Source: Candidatus Rhodoferax bjergmarkensis
GTDB taxonomy: Bacteria; Pseudomonadota; Gammaproteobacteria; Burkholderiales; Burkholderiaceae_C
Assembly (NCBI GenBank): GCA_016708345.1
Contig: JADJFX010000019.1
Coordinates: 36,540-100,539 of the forward strand
DNA: 64,000 nucleotides
Reading direction: 5' to 3'
The position numbers and the translations under genes are program-made. The notes under the pieces were generated by a model. It searched no databases. It worked only from the letters and a program-made list of their open reading frames with translations, and had not been told where the DNA came from. Of this stretch, positions 52,701 through 62,143 are shown one piece after another. Every line of letters starts with the position of its first letter. Positions within the stretch are counted from its first letter, which is position 1.

Positions 52701-54662
52701 TTGTCTACTTCATTCAACGAACAGTTTGATCTACACGGTACTTGGCGACGTGAGTTTGCCCTTCGGCTGAAGTTGCTGGCCGAATGGATGAAAGACCACG
52801 AGTTGCTGGATGCTGCCGTGGAAGAGCGCTTGCGGCGGTTGGAAATTCAGGTGCGGGCCGACAAGGTGATGGTGGCTTTTGTTGCGGAATTTTCTCGCGG
52901 CAAGTCTGAATTGATCAACGCCATTTTCTTTGCCGGATATGGTCGGCGCATCATGCCCGCAAGTGCCGGCAGAACGACTATGTGCCCCACCGAAATGGGC
53001 TATGACGTTGATGTTCCGCCCTGCCTGCGCCTGCTGCCGATCGAAACACGATTGCAGCCACAAGCCTTGATGGAATGGCGCATGGTGCCAGAGAAATGGA
53101 CGCGCATTGATTTAGATGTGCATGATCCAAAACAGTTGGCTGCGGCACTGGAAAAGGTTGCCGAGACACGTCGGGTCACGCAGGATGACGCGAAGGCGCT
53201 TGGGTTTTGGCAAAATGAAAACCCGCAAGACAATCCTATGGTTGACGCGCAAGGCTTGGTGGAAGTTCCCAAGTGGCGCCATGCATTGATCAATATCGCG
53301 CATCCACTGCTCAAGCAGGGTTTGGTGATTTTGGATACCCCGGGCCTGAACGCTATCGGTGCAGAGCCCGAGTTGACGGTCAGCTTGATTCCACAGGCAC
53401 ATGCTGTGGTTTTTATCTTGGGTGCTGATACCGGCGTAACCAAATCGGATATGGCGATTTGGCGCGAACACTTGGTTGATGATGAAGCGGATACCAGTAC
53501 ACGTTTGGTAGTACTTAATAAAATTGACACCCTGTGGGATGCCCTGAGCACACCAGCCCAAATTCAAGCCCAGATTGAGCGTCAGAAGTTGTCGACTGCT
53601 GAAATATTGGGTATCCCTGCACAGCAGGTCATACCCGTGTCTGCTCAAAAAGGGCTGGTCGCCAAAGTGACGCATGACCCCGAGTTGCTTGCCCAGAGTT
53701 GCCTGTCCACGCTCGAAGATGTTTTAGGCCGGGGCATCATGGACCAACGGCAAAAAATTCTTGGTTCTGCAGTTGCCAGTGGTATTGCTGATTTGCGTGG
53801 CGAAACGGGTCGGGTTATCAATATTCGCCGGCGTGATCTGACCGAGCAGATGATGGAGCTGCGAGGACTCAAGGGGAAGAACTCAGCCGTCATCAAAAAC
53901 ATGCGTTCTCGCATTTCTCAGGAGCAGGCGGAATTTGATCTGGGTGGGGCAAAGATACATGCAGTTCGTTCCGTTCACTTGAAACTGCTGCGAGAAGTGT
54001 TCAGCATTCTGGGACCCACAACGCTCAAGCAGGAAATGGCTCAGCTGATGGTGGCTTTGCACCAGAAGGGCATCAAGCTCGGCGTCAAGAAAGCTTACGG
54101 TGACACTTTTACCCGCTTGCGGGAAAACCTGCAACGGGTTCAAACCTTGGGGACTGAAATTCAGTCCATGTTGGCTGCAACCTTTCGACAATTAAATACC
54201 GAGCATGGGTTCTCATTGCAAGCGCCAATGGAGCCGCCAATGGATCGGTTTCTCCACGATCTGGATCAGGTGGAGCGCAGTCATCTTCAGTACTTGGGCA
54301 TTGGCAATACATTCAGATTGGCGCAGACCGAGTTCGCCGACCGATTGGTGCGGGCACTTTCGAATCGTCTGCGTCTGATTCATGAGACAGCGTTAGGGGA
54401 TATCGAATTGTGGAGTAAATCTGCGGCGGCTCAGCTGGATGCTCAATTGAGAGAGCGTCGCAGAAACTTTGGTCGCCGCCTTGAAGCAATCGACCGCATT
54501 CAACAAGCGGCTGGTGGTCTGGATGACCGGATCAGTGAAATACAGGCTCAGGGTGCAACATTGAACCAACTGGATGCCAAGTTGTCAGAGTTGACCACCT
54601 ACTTGATGACGGCGATCGACAGAGTTCGTCCAGCGGTGGTGGTTTCACTAGAAACGGTTTGA
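52701..54662 (+). CDS. Dynamin-family GTPase
   Basis: About 653 residues. The P-loop is AEFSRGKSELINAIF (residue ~70), then the switch region AGRTTMCPTEMGYD, G3 LDTPGLNAIG and G4 VVLNKID; the C-terminal half is helical and coiled (QEQAEFDLGGAKIHAVRSVH). Bacterial dynamin-like proteins remodel membranes, but this subgroup, found between mutM and mutY in Burkholderiales, is uncharacterised to my knowledge. Start probably TTG at 52701, four bases after GGAGG; the frame is open from 52686. Confidence 0.85.
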   Translation: MSTSFNEQFDLHGTWRREFALRLKLLAEWMKDHELLDAAVEERLRRLEIQVRADKVMVAFVAEFSRGKSELINAIFFAGYGRRIMPASAGRTTMCPTEMGYDVDVPPCLRLLPIETRLQPQALMEWRMVPEKWTRIDLDVHDPKQLAAALEKVAETRRVTQDDAKALGFWQNENPQDNPMVDAQGLVEVPKWRHALINIAHPLLKQGLVILDTPGLNAIGAEPELTVSLIPQAHAVVFILGADTGVTKSDMAIWREHLVDDEADTSTRLVVLNKIDTLWDALSTPAQIQAQIERQKLSTAEILGIPAQQVIPVSAQKGLVAKVTHDPELLAQSCLSTLEDVLGRGIMDQRQKILGSAVASGIADLRGETGRVINIRRRDLTEQMMELRGLKGKNSAVIKNMRSRISQEQAEFDLGGAKIHAVRSVHLKLLREVFSILGPTTLKQEMAQLMVALHQKGIKLGVKKAYGDTFTRLRENLQRVQTLGTEIQSMLAATFRQLNTEHGFSLQAPMEPPMDRFLHDLDQVERSHLQYLGIGNTFRLAQTEFADRLVRALSNRLRLIHETALGDIELWSKSAAAQLDAQLRERRRNFGRRLEAIDRIQQAAGGLDDRISEIQAQGATLNQLDAKLSELTTYLMTAIDRVRPAVVVSLETV

Positions 54663-54683
54663 AAGACCGATACGATCGGTACC

Positions 54684-55715
54684 TTGAATGACTTTGCCTG
54701 CCAGGTTGTTGACTGGCAAAAGACGCATGGACGCAACGATTTGCCGTGGCAGAACACCAGAGATCCTTACCGAGTCTGGTTGTCAGAGATCATGTTGCAG
54801 CAGACACAGGTCACAACGGTTCAAGTTTATTTTGCACGGTTTTTAGACCGATTCCCCGATGTGGCTGCGCTTGCGGCTGCGCCGCTGGATGATGTGCTGG
54901 GCTTGTGGAGTGGTTTGGGGTATTACAGCCGTGCACGTAATTTGCATTTGTGCGCAATGGCAGTTATGAATTTGCATCAAGGCAGCTTTCCCAAAACTGC
55001 CCAGTTACTTCAATCCTTGCCTGGCATTGGCCGATCCACAGCAGCGGCCATCGCATCCCTGTGTTTTGGTGAGCGGGTTGCCATTTTGGATGGAAACGTC
55101 AGGCGTGTGCTGACCCGCGTACTGGGTTTTGATGCTGATTTGTCGATCGGGGTCAATGAGCGACATTTGTGGGAGCTCGCCTCTAAACTGTTGCCTGTGA
55201 GAGATTTGCAGCACGCCATGCCCCGCTATACACAGGGTGTCATGGATTTGGGCGCTACGGTCTGCACCGCGAAAAAACCAGCTTGCGTCGTCTGTCCACT
55301 TGCCAAGTCCTGCGCTGCGCACGGTATGGGGCAGCCCGAGCGATTCCCAGTCAAGACACGCAAACTCAAGCGCAGTTCAGAGTCGATTTGGATGCTGTGG
55401 GGTCAGGCTGCAGGTTTTACAGCTTGGTTGAGCAAGCGACCAAGTCCGGGTGTTTGGGCCGGTCTTTATTGCTTTCCATTGTTTGCGAGCCGGGCTGCTT
55501 TGGTGGCCGCTATGCCCGAAATTTATCACCCGGATTTGCAGGATAGTCCACCTGTTTTGCATGTCTTGACCCATAAAGACCTGTATTTACAATTGGTTAG
55601 GGTGCAACTTCCGACTTCAGGCACTGATGGGATGGAGGGGAGATGGGTGACTGCCGATGACTGGCCCCAGTTGGGTTTGCCAGCACCCGTCAGAAAGATA
55701 CTGGAACTGGGGTAG
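54684..55715 (+). CDS. mutY: Adenine DNA glycosylase
   Basis: Removes adenine paired with 8-oxoguanine, acting with mutM 2 kb upstream. RNDLPWQNTRDPYRVWLSEI, MLQQTQVTTV, helix-hairpin-helix SLPGIGRSTAAAIAS with the catalytic aspartate in ILDGNVRRVLTR, and the 4Fe-4S ligands C-x6-C-x2-C-x5-C (CTAKKPACVVCPLAKSC) are intact. The C-terminal NUDIX-like domain is present. TTG at 54684 is the only start that fits; 343 residues. Confidence 0.96.
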   Translation: MNDFACQVVDWQKTHGRNDLPWQNTRDPYRVWLSEIMLQQTQVTTVQVYFARFLDRFPDVAALAAAPLDDVLGLWSGLGYYSRARNLHLCAMAVMNLHQGSFPKTAQLLQSLPGIGRSTAAAIASLCFGERVAILDGNVRRVLTRVLGFDADLSIGVNERHLWELASKLLPVRDLQHAMPRYTQGVMDLGATVCTAKKPACVVCPLAKSCAAHGMGQPERFPVKTRKLKRSSESIWMLWGQAAGFTAWLSKRPSPGVWAGLYCFPLFASRAALVAAMPEIYHPDLQDSPPVLHVLTHKDLYLQLVRVQLPTSGTDGMEGRWVTADDWPQLGLPAPVRKILELG

Positions 55716-55747
55716 CTTTGTTTGCGGTGTCATGCAGTGGCACTGAA

Positions 55748-56638
55748 TCAGTAGCCATCAAGTTCGCGATGACGCTTCAGAGTGACCCACTTGGCCTCGA
55801 ACAAGTTGACCAACTGTTCGACCAAGTAGACAGAGCGGTGTTGTCCGCCGGTGCAGCCAATCGCGACAGTGACGTAACTTCGATGATCTCGTGCCAGCGC
55901 ATCAAGCCACTGGTTGAGAAAACCCCGAATCTGCTCAAGCATTAGCGCAACATCTGTCTGCTGCGCTAAGAACGCTATTACCGGCGCGTCTTGTCCCGTC
56001 AAATGGCGAAGTTCGGGCTCATAGTGGGGGTTGGGCAGCATGCGCACATCAAACACATAATCGGCGTCACCGGGCACGCCGCGTTTGAAGGCAAACGATT
56101 CGAAGACCAACGTCAACTGCCCTCCAGTGGAGGACACCAGCGATTTGACGTAGCCCTGCAACTGGGAGGGTCGAATGATGCTGGTGTCGATGACGTGAGC
56201 CTGATCGTGTAGCTCCGCCAGCAGCTTGCGCTCCAGTTCAATGGCATCCACAAGTGCCCGCCGCAGGTCAAATGCTGAATGCTCAGAGTCCGTCTGTGAC
56301 AGGGGGTGTTTGCGTCGGGTTTCGGAGTAGCGTCGGACCAGTGTTTCGGTGGTGGCATCGAGAAAAAGTGGCGTAACCCCCACCCCCAGTGTGCGAAGCG
56401 TAGCAAGTTGTTCTGGAACCAAGTGCAATGATTTTGCGCTACGAATGTCCATCGCAATCGCCACCCGGCTGGTTTTCTGCCTTTTTTCTAACGACACAAG
56501 GGGGAGAAGTAATTCTGGTGGCAGATTGTCAATGCAAAAAAAACCGGCGTCTTCAAGTGCATGCAGTGCCACCGACTTGCCAGAGCCCGACATGCCTGTA
56601 ATCAGAACAATTTGTAGATTCAGTGGTTTGGGCTTCAT
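55748..56638 (-). CDS. rapZ: RNase adapter protein RapZ
   Basis: A 296-residue P-loop protein. Walker A is ITGMSGSGKSVALHALEDAG; NLPPELLLPLVSL and the C-terminal GCTGGQHRSVYLVEQLVNLF are the family hallmarks. In E. coli RapZ directs RNase E to the GlmZ RNA and controls GlcN6P synthesis; no glmZ-like RNA was found here. The gene follows recN with four bases between. Confidence 0.95.
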   Translation of the reverse strand: MKPKPLNLQIVLITGMSGSGKSVALHALEDAGFFCIDNLPPELLLPLVSLEKRQKTSRVAIAMDIRSAKSLHLVPEQLATLRTLGVGVTPLFLDATTETLVRRYSETRRKHPLSQTDSEHSAFDLRRALVDAIELERKLLAELHDQAHVIDTSIIRPSQLQGYVKSLVSSTGGQLTLVFESFAFKRGVPGDADYVFDVRMLPNPHYEPELRHLTGQDAPVIAFLAQQTDVALMLEQIRGFLNQWLDALARDHRSYVTVAIGCTGGQHRSVYLVEQLVNLFEAKWVTLKRHRELDGY

Positions 56639-56642
56639 TGGC

Positions 56643-58292
56643 TTACTTTTGTGTACTTAACAATTCCTTGGCATGGGCCAGTGTGGCGTCCAAGAGTCGT
56701 TCTCCACCCAACATGCGCGCTACTTCGGCCACTCTTTGATCACCATGCACAGGCTTCACCGAGCTTACTGTTGCTTGCCCCTGCAGCTGTTTGGTGACCA
56801 CCAAATGGTGATCAGCGCAGGCTGCCACTTGAGGAAGATGCGTCACGGCGAGCACTTGTCTGTCAATGCCCAATTGCTTCATAAGTCGTCCCACGGTTTC
56901 GGCGACCGCACCACCGATGCCAGCGTCCACCTCGTCAAAAATAAGAGTTTGTGCGGTACCGAGCTGACTGGTGGTAACTGCAATGGCCAATGCCATGCGC
57001 GACAGTTCACCCCCTGACGCAACTTTATTAACCGGTTTGGGGGTGCTGCCGGCATGTCCGGCAACTAGGAAGGTGACATCTTCCAGCCCGCTTTGCATAG
57101 GGAGTTCCGATTTTTCAAGTGCCACTTGAAATTGACCGCCCTGCATGCCTAAACCCTGCATGCCTTGTGTAATAGCTTTGGCAAGGTTGGGGGCTGCTTT
57201 ACTGCGTGCTTTTGAAATCTTCGTTGCTTCGCTCATGTAGGCATTGCACGCGCTTGTCTGCAGTGCCTCAAGAGATGCTAGGTCAGTCGCAGCGTTGAGC
57301 TTTTCCAACTCCTGTCGCCAGCTTGCGAGTAACTCGGGCAACTCGGAAGGGGATCGCCGGTAGCGTCTGGACAACGACAGCCATGAGGCCATGCGCTCGT
57401 CCAGTTCACTCAGCCGCCGGGGATCAAGTTCGGTTTTTCGAAGGTAGGCGCGCAGAGAGTGAACGGTGTCCTCAGCCTGTGCCAGACTGGACTGAAGAAC
57501 CTCTGTCAGCGCTTTGAAAATAGGCTCATGATGCTCTGATTGTTGTAGCAAATGACAAGCACTTTGAAGTGATTTCAAGGCACCATCTTCTTCACCGTCC
57601 AAATTTTGAATGGCAGCTTGGGCAGCATCCAGAATGCTTTGCGCATTCGACAAACGCCCATGTTCGGTGTTGATCTCATTCCATTCATCGGGCTGTGGTG
57701 CCAGCTTTTCAAGCTCACCAATCTGCCAAGTCAGACGTTCACGCTCGCGCAGCAGTGATTCCTGCGCTGCTTGCGCTTGCGCCAGATTGTTTTGAGCTTG
57801 CCGCCATAGCTGCCACAGCACGCCCAAGGCTTCGGATGAAACCTTTGCATAGGCGTCGAGCAGGCCTGTGACCGCATCCGTGCGTGTCAAGCTCTGCCAG
57901 GCATGTTGCCCATGAATATCCAGCAACTGCTCACCTAGCCCGCGCAATTGGGTTGCCGTGGCAGGGCTGCCGTTAATCCAAGCCCGGCTCTTGCCTTGTG
58001 TGTCAACAGTGCGGCGTAACAAAAGACTGTCATCTGCGTCGAATCCCGCCGCCTCAAGCCAAGCGGCCGATGCGGCTGTTAAGTCAAACTCTGCACAGAC
58101 ATCGGTCCGCTGTGCCCCTTCACGAATCACACCTGAGTCCGCTCGCCCACCGGTGACCAACTGCAGAGCATCAATCAGAATTGATTTGCCAGCGCCTGTT
58201 TCTCCCGTGAGGACGGTAAACCCACTTTCCAGCTCCAGATCAAGTTCTCGCACGATAACGAAATCGCGCAGAGCAATTCGTTTGAGGCTCAC
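56643..58292 (-). CDS. recN: DNA repair protein RecN
   Basis: SMC-like ATPase for double-strand break repair. Walker A is LTGETGAGKSILIDALQL, the central ~150-350 is coiled coil, and the ABC signature VASGGELSRMALAIAV and Walker B TLIFDEVDAGIGG are near the C-terminus. Starts with GTG at 58292 (SLKRIALRDFVIV) two bases after the nadK stop, with AAGGAG ten bases upstream inside nadK. 549 residues. No LexA box was found directly in front. Confidence 0.95.
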   Translation of the reverse strand: MSLKRIALRDFVIVRELDLELESGFTVLTGETGAGKSILIDALQLVTGGRADSGVIREGAQRTDVCAEFDLTAASAAWLEAAGFDADDSLLLRRTVDTQGKSRAWINGSPATATQLRGLGEQLLDIHGQHAWQSLTRTDAVTGLLDAYAKVSSEALGVLWQLWRQAQNNLAQAQAAQESLLRERERLTWQIGELEKLAPQPDEWNEINTEHGRLSNAQSILDAAQAAIQNLDGEEDGALKSLQSACHLLQQSEHHEPIFKALTEVLQSSLAQAEDTVHSLRAYLRKTELDPRRLSELDERMASWLSLSRRYRRSPSELPELLASWRQELEKLNAATDLASLEALQTSACNAYMSEATKISKARSKAAPNLAKAITQGMQGLGMQGGQFQVALEKSELPMQSGLEDVTFLVAGHAGSTPKPVNKVASGGELSRMALAIAVTTSQLGTAQTLIFDEVDAGIGGAVAETVGRLMKQLGIDRQVLAVTHLPQVAACADHHLVVTKQLQGQATVSSVKPVHGDQRVAEVARMLGGERLLDATLAHAKELLSTQK

Positions 58293-58294
58293 GG

Positions 58295-59191
58295 TCAGGC
58301 CACTCCTTCGTTCCAATGCAGTTTTTGACGCAAGGTGTCAAAGTAAGACCAGCCCTTGGGGTGCAAAAAACGTACATGGTGGACGGACCTTGTCACGACG
58401 ATACGATCACCATGCAACAACGAAGCCAGCGATTGCATATCAAAGCTTGCGCTTGCATCGCGTCCTGCTACTACTTCAATAGCAATCTCTGCAGCATTGG
58501 CAAGCACTATTGGCCTATTTGATAAGGTATGTGGTGCGATGGGAACCAACACCCAGCCTGGAATGGAGGGGTGCAGCAATGGGCCGCCGGCAGAAAGTGA
58601 ATACGCAGTAGAGCCGGTTGGCGTAGCAATGATCAAACCGTCCGCCCGTTGGTTGGCAACAAAATGACCATCCACCTCTACACGCAACTCAACCATGCCG
58701 GAAGTTGCGCCACGATTGACAACCACATCGTTCATTGCCAGCGCATCAAATACGCACTGCCCCTCGCGCATGACCCGTGCGTGTATCAGGCTGCGGTGAT
58801 CTTCCTCAAATTCTCCGTACAGCATCGGTGCCAGCGTGGATTGAAAATTGTCAAACGGAATATCTGTGATGAACCCCAAACGTCCTTGGTTGATGCCAAT
58901 CAGCGGCACACCAAATTGCGCCAACTGACGGCCAATGCCCAGCATGGTCCCGTCGCCGCCTACAACCAAGCCAAGATCGCACTGCGCACCAATGTCGGCA
59001 GCGTTCAGCTCAGGGAAATGGGTAATCCCCATATTGCGTGCTGTTTCTTGCTCCAAGGCTATTTCGCAACCTTGTGCATTTAAAAAATGGGCAACGTCTT
59101 GCATAACGCCGCGTGACGATGTGACACAAGCGCCAGATACACCGGTTTGGTACTTGCCTATCAGTGCCACATGGCGAAATTTTGATTTCAT
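58295..59191 (-). CDS. nadK: NAD kinase
   Basis: Phosphorylates NAD to NADP. The GGDGTMLGIGRQLAQ motif, the NE/D region NDVVVNRGATSGMVELRVEV and GSTAYSLSAGGPLLHPSIPG are intact. 298 residues from Met at 59191; upstream TTG at 59197 is less likely. First gene of nadK-recN-rapZ, divergent from hrcA with 28 bases between. Confidence 0.96.
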   Translation of the reverse strand: MKSKFRHVALIGKYQTGVSGACVTSSRGVMQDVAHFLNAQGCEIALEQETARNMGITHFPELNAADIGAQCDLGLVVGGDGTMLGIGRQLAQFGVPLIGINQGRLGFITDIPFDNFQSTLAPMLYGEFEEDHRSLIHARVMREGQCVFDALAMNDVVVNRGATSGMVELRVEVDGHFVANQRADGLIIATPTGSTAYSLSAGGPLLHPSIPGWVLVPIAPHTLSNRPIVLANAAEIAIEVVAGRDASASFDMQSLASLLHGDRIVVTRSVHHVRFLHPKGWSYFDTLRQKLHWNEGVA

Positions 59192-59219
59192 GCGCAAATT
59201 ACATCACTAAAATGATCCC

Positions 59220-60224
59220 ATGCTGGATGATCGTGCCAAGTTGTTGTTGAAAGCGTTGGTGGAGCGCTATATCGCTGATGGGCAGCCCATTGGTTCGCGC
59301 ACGCTTTCCAAAGCCTCGGGGCTGGACCTTTCACCTGCCACCATCCGCAATGTCATGTCCGATCTGGAAGAACTCGGTCTGATCGTCAGTCCTCATACAT
59401 CCGCAGGACGGATTCCGACGGCCCGTGGATACCGGCTTTTTGTCGATACCATGCTGACGGTTCAGCATGGGGAGTTTTCATCGCATTGTTTGGCACCCGA
59501 TCAGCCACAAAAAGTAATTTCCAATGCGGCAAATTTACTTTCGAGTTTGTCTCAGTTTGTGGGGGTTGTCATTGCACCGCGCCGCTCTTCGGTTTTTCGG
59601 CACATTGAATTTTTGCGACTGTCGGAGCGACGCTTTCTGGTCATCATTGTGACGCCAGAAGGTGACGTCCAAAATCGAGTGATTTTCACCGAGATTGACT
59701 ATTCCCAATCGCAGCTGATTGAAGCGGCGAATTATTTGAATAGCAACTATGTGGGATTGGCAATCGAGCAGGTGCGTGAACGACTTCAACGCGAGGTTGA
59801 ATCGCTGCGCTCGGAAATCGCCAGTTTGATGCAGGCCGCTGTGGCAGTGAGTTCCGATGCAATTGCGGACAATCAAGATGAAGTGGTGATTTCCGGGGAA
59901 AAAAATTTGCTAACGGTTTCTGATTTTTCCAATGATATGGGGCACCTGCGGCGGGCCTTCGAACTCTTCGAGCAAAAAGCCCAACTGATGCGACTGCTCG
60001 ATGTTGCCGGACAGGCCGAAGGTGTGCGCATATTTATTGGGGGGGAGAGTCAGGTTGTACCCTTCGAAGACATGTCCATCGTGAGTGCGCCCTACGAGGT
60101 AGATGGTCAAGTGGTCGGTACCCTTGGGGTCATCGGTCCAACCCGCATGGCTTATGACCGAATGATCCAGATTGTGGACATCACTTCAAAATTAGTCAGT
60201 AACGCGCTTAGTCACCACAAGTAG
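59220..60224 (+). CDS. hrcA: Heat-inducible transcription repressor HrcA
   Basis: Represses chaperone operons by binding CIRCE elements. The winged-helix N-terminus reads RTLSKASGLDLSPATIRNVM and SDLEELGLIVSPHTSAGRIP TARGYRLF; the C-terminal GAF-like part includes RIFIGGESQVVPFEDMS and GTLGVIGPTRMAYDRMI. 334 residues. No CIRCE sequence was found in this window, so its targets lie elsewhere. Confidence 0.96.
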   Translation: MLDDRAKLLLKALVERYIADGQPIGSRTLSKASGLDLSPATIRNVMSDLEELGLIVSPHTSAGRIPTARGYRLFVDTMLTVQHGEFSSHCLAPDQPQKVISNAANLLSSLSQFVGVVIAPRRSSVFRHIEFLRLSERRFLVIIVTPEGDVQNRVIFTEIDYSQSQLIEAANYLNSNYVGLAIEQVRERLQREVESLRSEIASLMQAAVAVSSDAIADNQDEVVISGEKNLLTVSDFSNDMGHLRRAFELFEQKAQLMRLLDVAGQAEGVRIFIGGESQVVPFEDMSIVSAPYEVDGQVVGTLGVIGPTRMAYDRMIQIVDITSKLVSNALSHHK

Positions 60225-60248
60225 CCCCTTACAATTAGCAGTTCGGTT

Positions 60249-60325
60249 GGGGCGTTAGCTCAGTTGGTTAGAGCAGAGGACTCATAATCCTTTGGTCCAC
60301 AGTTCAAGTCTGTGACGCCCTACCA
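60249..60325 (+). tRNA. tRNA-Met (anticodon CAT)
   Basis: GGGGCGTTAGCTCAGTTGGT begins the 77-base gene; the anticodon arm is AGGAC-TCATAAT-CCTTT region, the T loop AGTTCAAGTCTG, and CCA is encoded. The acceptor GGGGCGT pairs with ACGCCCT (first pair G-T). CAT could also belong to a lysidine-modified tRNA-Ile; elongator Met is more likely by position. Confidence 0.9.
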
Positions 60326-60337
60326 AGCTAGTAAAGG

Positions 60338-60371
60338 AAAGCCTGCTATTTAAAGCGTAGCAGGCTTTTTT
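60338..60371 (+). terminator. Terminator after tRNA-Met
   Basis: AAAGCCTGCTA and TAGCAGGCTTT form an eleven-pair stem with a nine-base loop, followed by further T. Confidence 0.9.
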
Positions 60372-60602
60372 GTTTTTCGTGTCATGTAGCCACCATGTAG
60401 CCAGCAGTGCCGGGTTTTGTACCGTATCCACCAGCAACCAACCCAGCAGCCTGTGGTTTTGTTCTGGCACCTCATCAAGGCGAGTCACTATGTTATTCTT
60501 GTTTGGTTCCGGCTCCCCCGGGTGATAAGAACAAGCTCTTGCGCTTGTTGTTGCAGCGTAAGAAGTCTTTTTGTACCAACAAGGGGTCGATGAAACTCGC
60601 TC

Positions 60603-60923
60603 ATGCTGTGCGCGCACACGGCGTTTGCTGGCTTCTTCACTGGCAATGACTTAAAGAAATGGGCTGATGCTTACAACAGAATTGCACAGGGCACAGGTGC
60701 TGGAAATGACAACCGTTGGGCTTCATACTTTCAAGGGTATGTTATTGGCGTTGCCGATGCATCTGAAGGCGATTTGATTTGTGTTCCAACTGGAACAAGC
60801 ACTGCCCAACTCACGGCTATGGTTGTTAAATTTCTGAACGACCATCCAGAGGCGTGGGGAAAGAGTGCAAGCATATTGGTGATGTACTCACTTGTTCCTG
60901 ATTTTCCATGCAACAAAAAATGA
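60603..60923 (+). CDS. Rap1a/Tai-like small secreted protein, signal peptide damaged
   Basis: The domain FFTGNDLKKWADAYNRIAQG, YFQGYVIGVADASEGDLICV, TAQLTAMVVKFLNDHPEAWG and the terminal SLVPDFPC match the Rap1a family, first known as an immunity protein of a type VI effector but widespread elsewhere. The in-frame N-terminus (MLCAHTAFAG) is too short for a signal peptide; an ATG with AAGGGG at 60590 lies in another frame (MKLAHAV), so one base is probably lost or wrong near 60600. No type VI gene is adjacent. Confidence 0.65.
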   Translation: MLCAHTAFAGFFTGNDLKKWADAYNRIAQGTGAGNDNRWASYFQGYVIGVADASEGDLICVPTGTSTAQLTAMVVKFLNDHPEAWGKSASILVMYSLVPDFPCNKK

Positions 60924-60930
60924 AACCAGT

Positions 60931-61289
60931 ATGAAAATACTACTTTCCCTTGCGTTAATCATTGCCGTGCTTACTGGCTGTGCGACGGGCACAGCCATGC
61001 AGGCCGAATGCGAATCGAAGCACAGCAAATTCAAGATATTTACCGGTGTACTTACGATTCCATAGCTGCACGTAACCCTTCCATCTTGCAAGACGCACGC
61101 GCCAAGCTATACCTTCTCCGTGGAGAGCAACTTGCTCAAGAGGTAGAAAAAGGAAAAATCTCTGACATTGATGCAAAGGTGGCATGGCAACGTTCTTTTG
61201 TCGAAATGAAGACTGGAAAAAAGCAGGATATGGGAGTCACCTGCACCAGTCAACAGATAGGTAATTTTGTGCAAACCAACTGCGATTAG
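60931..61289 (+). pseudogene. Small lipoprotein gene, frameshifted
   Basis: ATG at 60931 opens a lipoprotein signal (MKILLSLALIIAVLTGCATG) that ends at a TAG near 61063. From about 61008 another frame reads RIEAQQIQDIYRCTYDSIAA, LLRGEQLAQEVEKG and continues to 61289. Joining the two near 61008 gives one lipoprotein of ~115 residues. It follows the Rap1a-like gene by seven bases. Confidence 0.55.
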
Positions 61290-61314
61290 ATGGTGGCTTC
61301 ACAGGCAGCGGTAA

Positions 61315-62055
61315 TCACTCAACCAGCGCAAACCTCCCGGCTTCCATGGCGTCCTGTCGCTTGCTTGGCAAGTACACGCCTTGCTTTGCTTGGGCGATCC
61401 GCCGCTTGCGGGCTTTTACGCTGGCCACCAGATGCGATTGTGTAATGCGCGCCTCAGCGTTTTTCTGGTTGAATCGGGCAATGTCCTTGCGGGCATCCAT
61501 CACCCCTTCTGAGTCAGAGGCCATTGAAGCCAGTGCAAACTGCCTGACCAAATTGCTCCTGCGCGCCTGAATGGCTCTGTCGGCGCTGTAAATGGCACTC
61601 TTGCCTTCTTGCGCCAGCCGTGTCTCTGAGGGCGAGAACCCAAGCACCTGACCCGCCACCCCGGCAAGCCCAACTTCGTCGTTGATGGCCACGCCCGTTT
61701 TGTCGATGTTGCCCTGTGTCCCGTAGCGGTACGCCTTCAAAGGCCCACGCAGGGCACTTGGCATCATGGATTCAAGCCCGCGCTGATACTCTCCCTTGCC
61801 CATCTCGTTCAAGCCATTGACCATGTTGATGCCAATGCCTGCCACAGGCCCCAGCGCACTAGCAGCCCACGCCTGAGCCGCCATCGTGCCCTCAAGCCCT
61901 TCGCGCACATCCGGCAACAGCAACCTGTCCAAGCCAACCCGGCCAGAAATGTCCCACGGTGTAAGGCGCGACAATCCGTGCGCAAACACCTCAGCCGCTT
62001 TGGCCCCAGCGAGTTGGCCAGCATGTTCTGCAAAGCCATACTTGCGAATTCTCAA
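61315..62055 (-). pseudogene. Phage structural-protein remnant (PLxRFG-type C-terminus)
   Basis: The 246-codon frame resembles the C-terminal part of very large phage internal or DarB-like proteins (SALGPVAGIGINMVNGLNEM; ADRAIQARRSNLVRQFALAS; RKDIARFNQKNAEARITQSH). Such proteins are usually over 1000 residues, so the 5' part is missing beyond 62055, where unrelated sequence begins. It marks a decayed prophage after tRNA-Met. The exact family name is my best recollection. Confidence 0.55.
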
Positions 62056-62143
62056 TCGGGACGGTACTTCGCTATTCGGCGGTCACTGACATAATGGTCA
62101 ATTTATTTGAACATCACGTTCGGCTCCACCATGCTAAGGCCCT

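Noticed and set aside
59192..59219. CIRCE element expected near hrcA.
   Set aside because: The short nadK-hrcA gap contains no TTAGCACTC-type inverted repeat.
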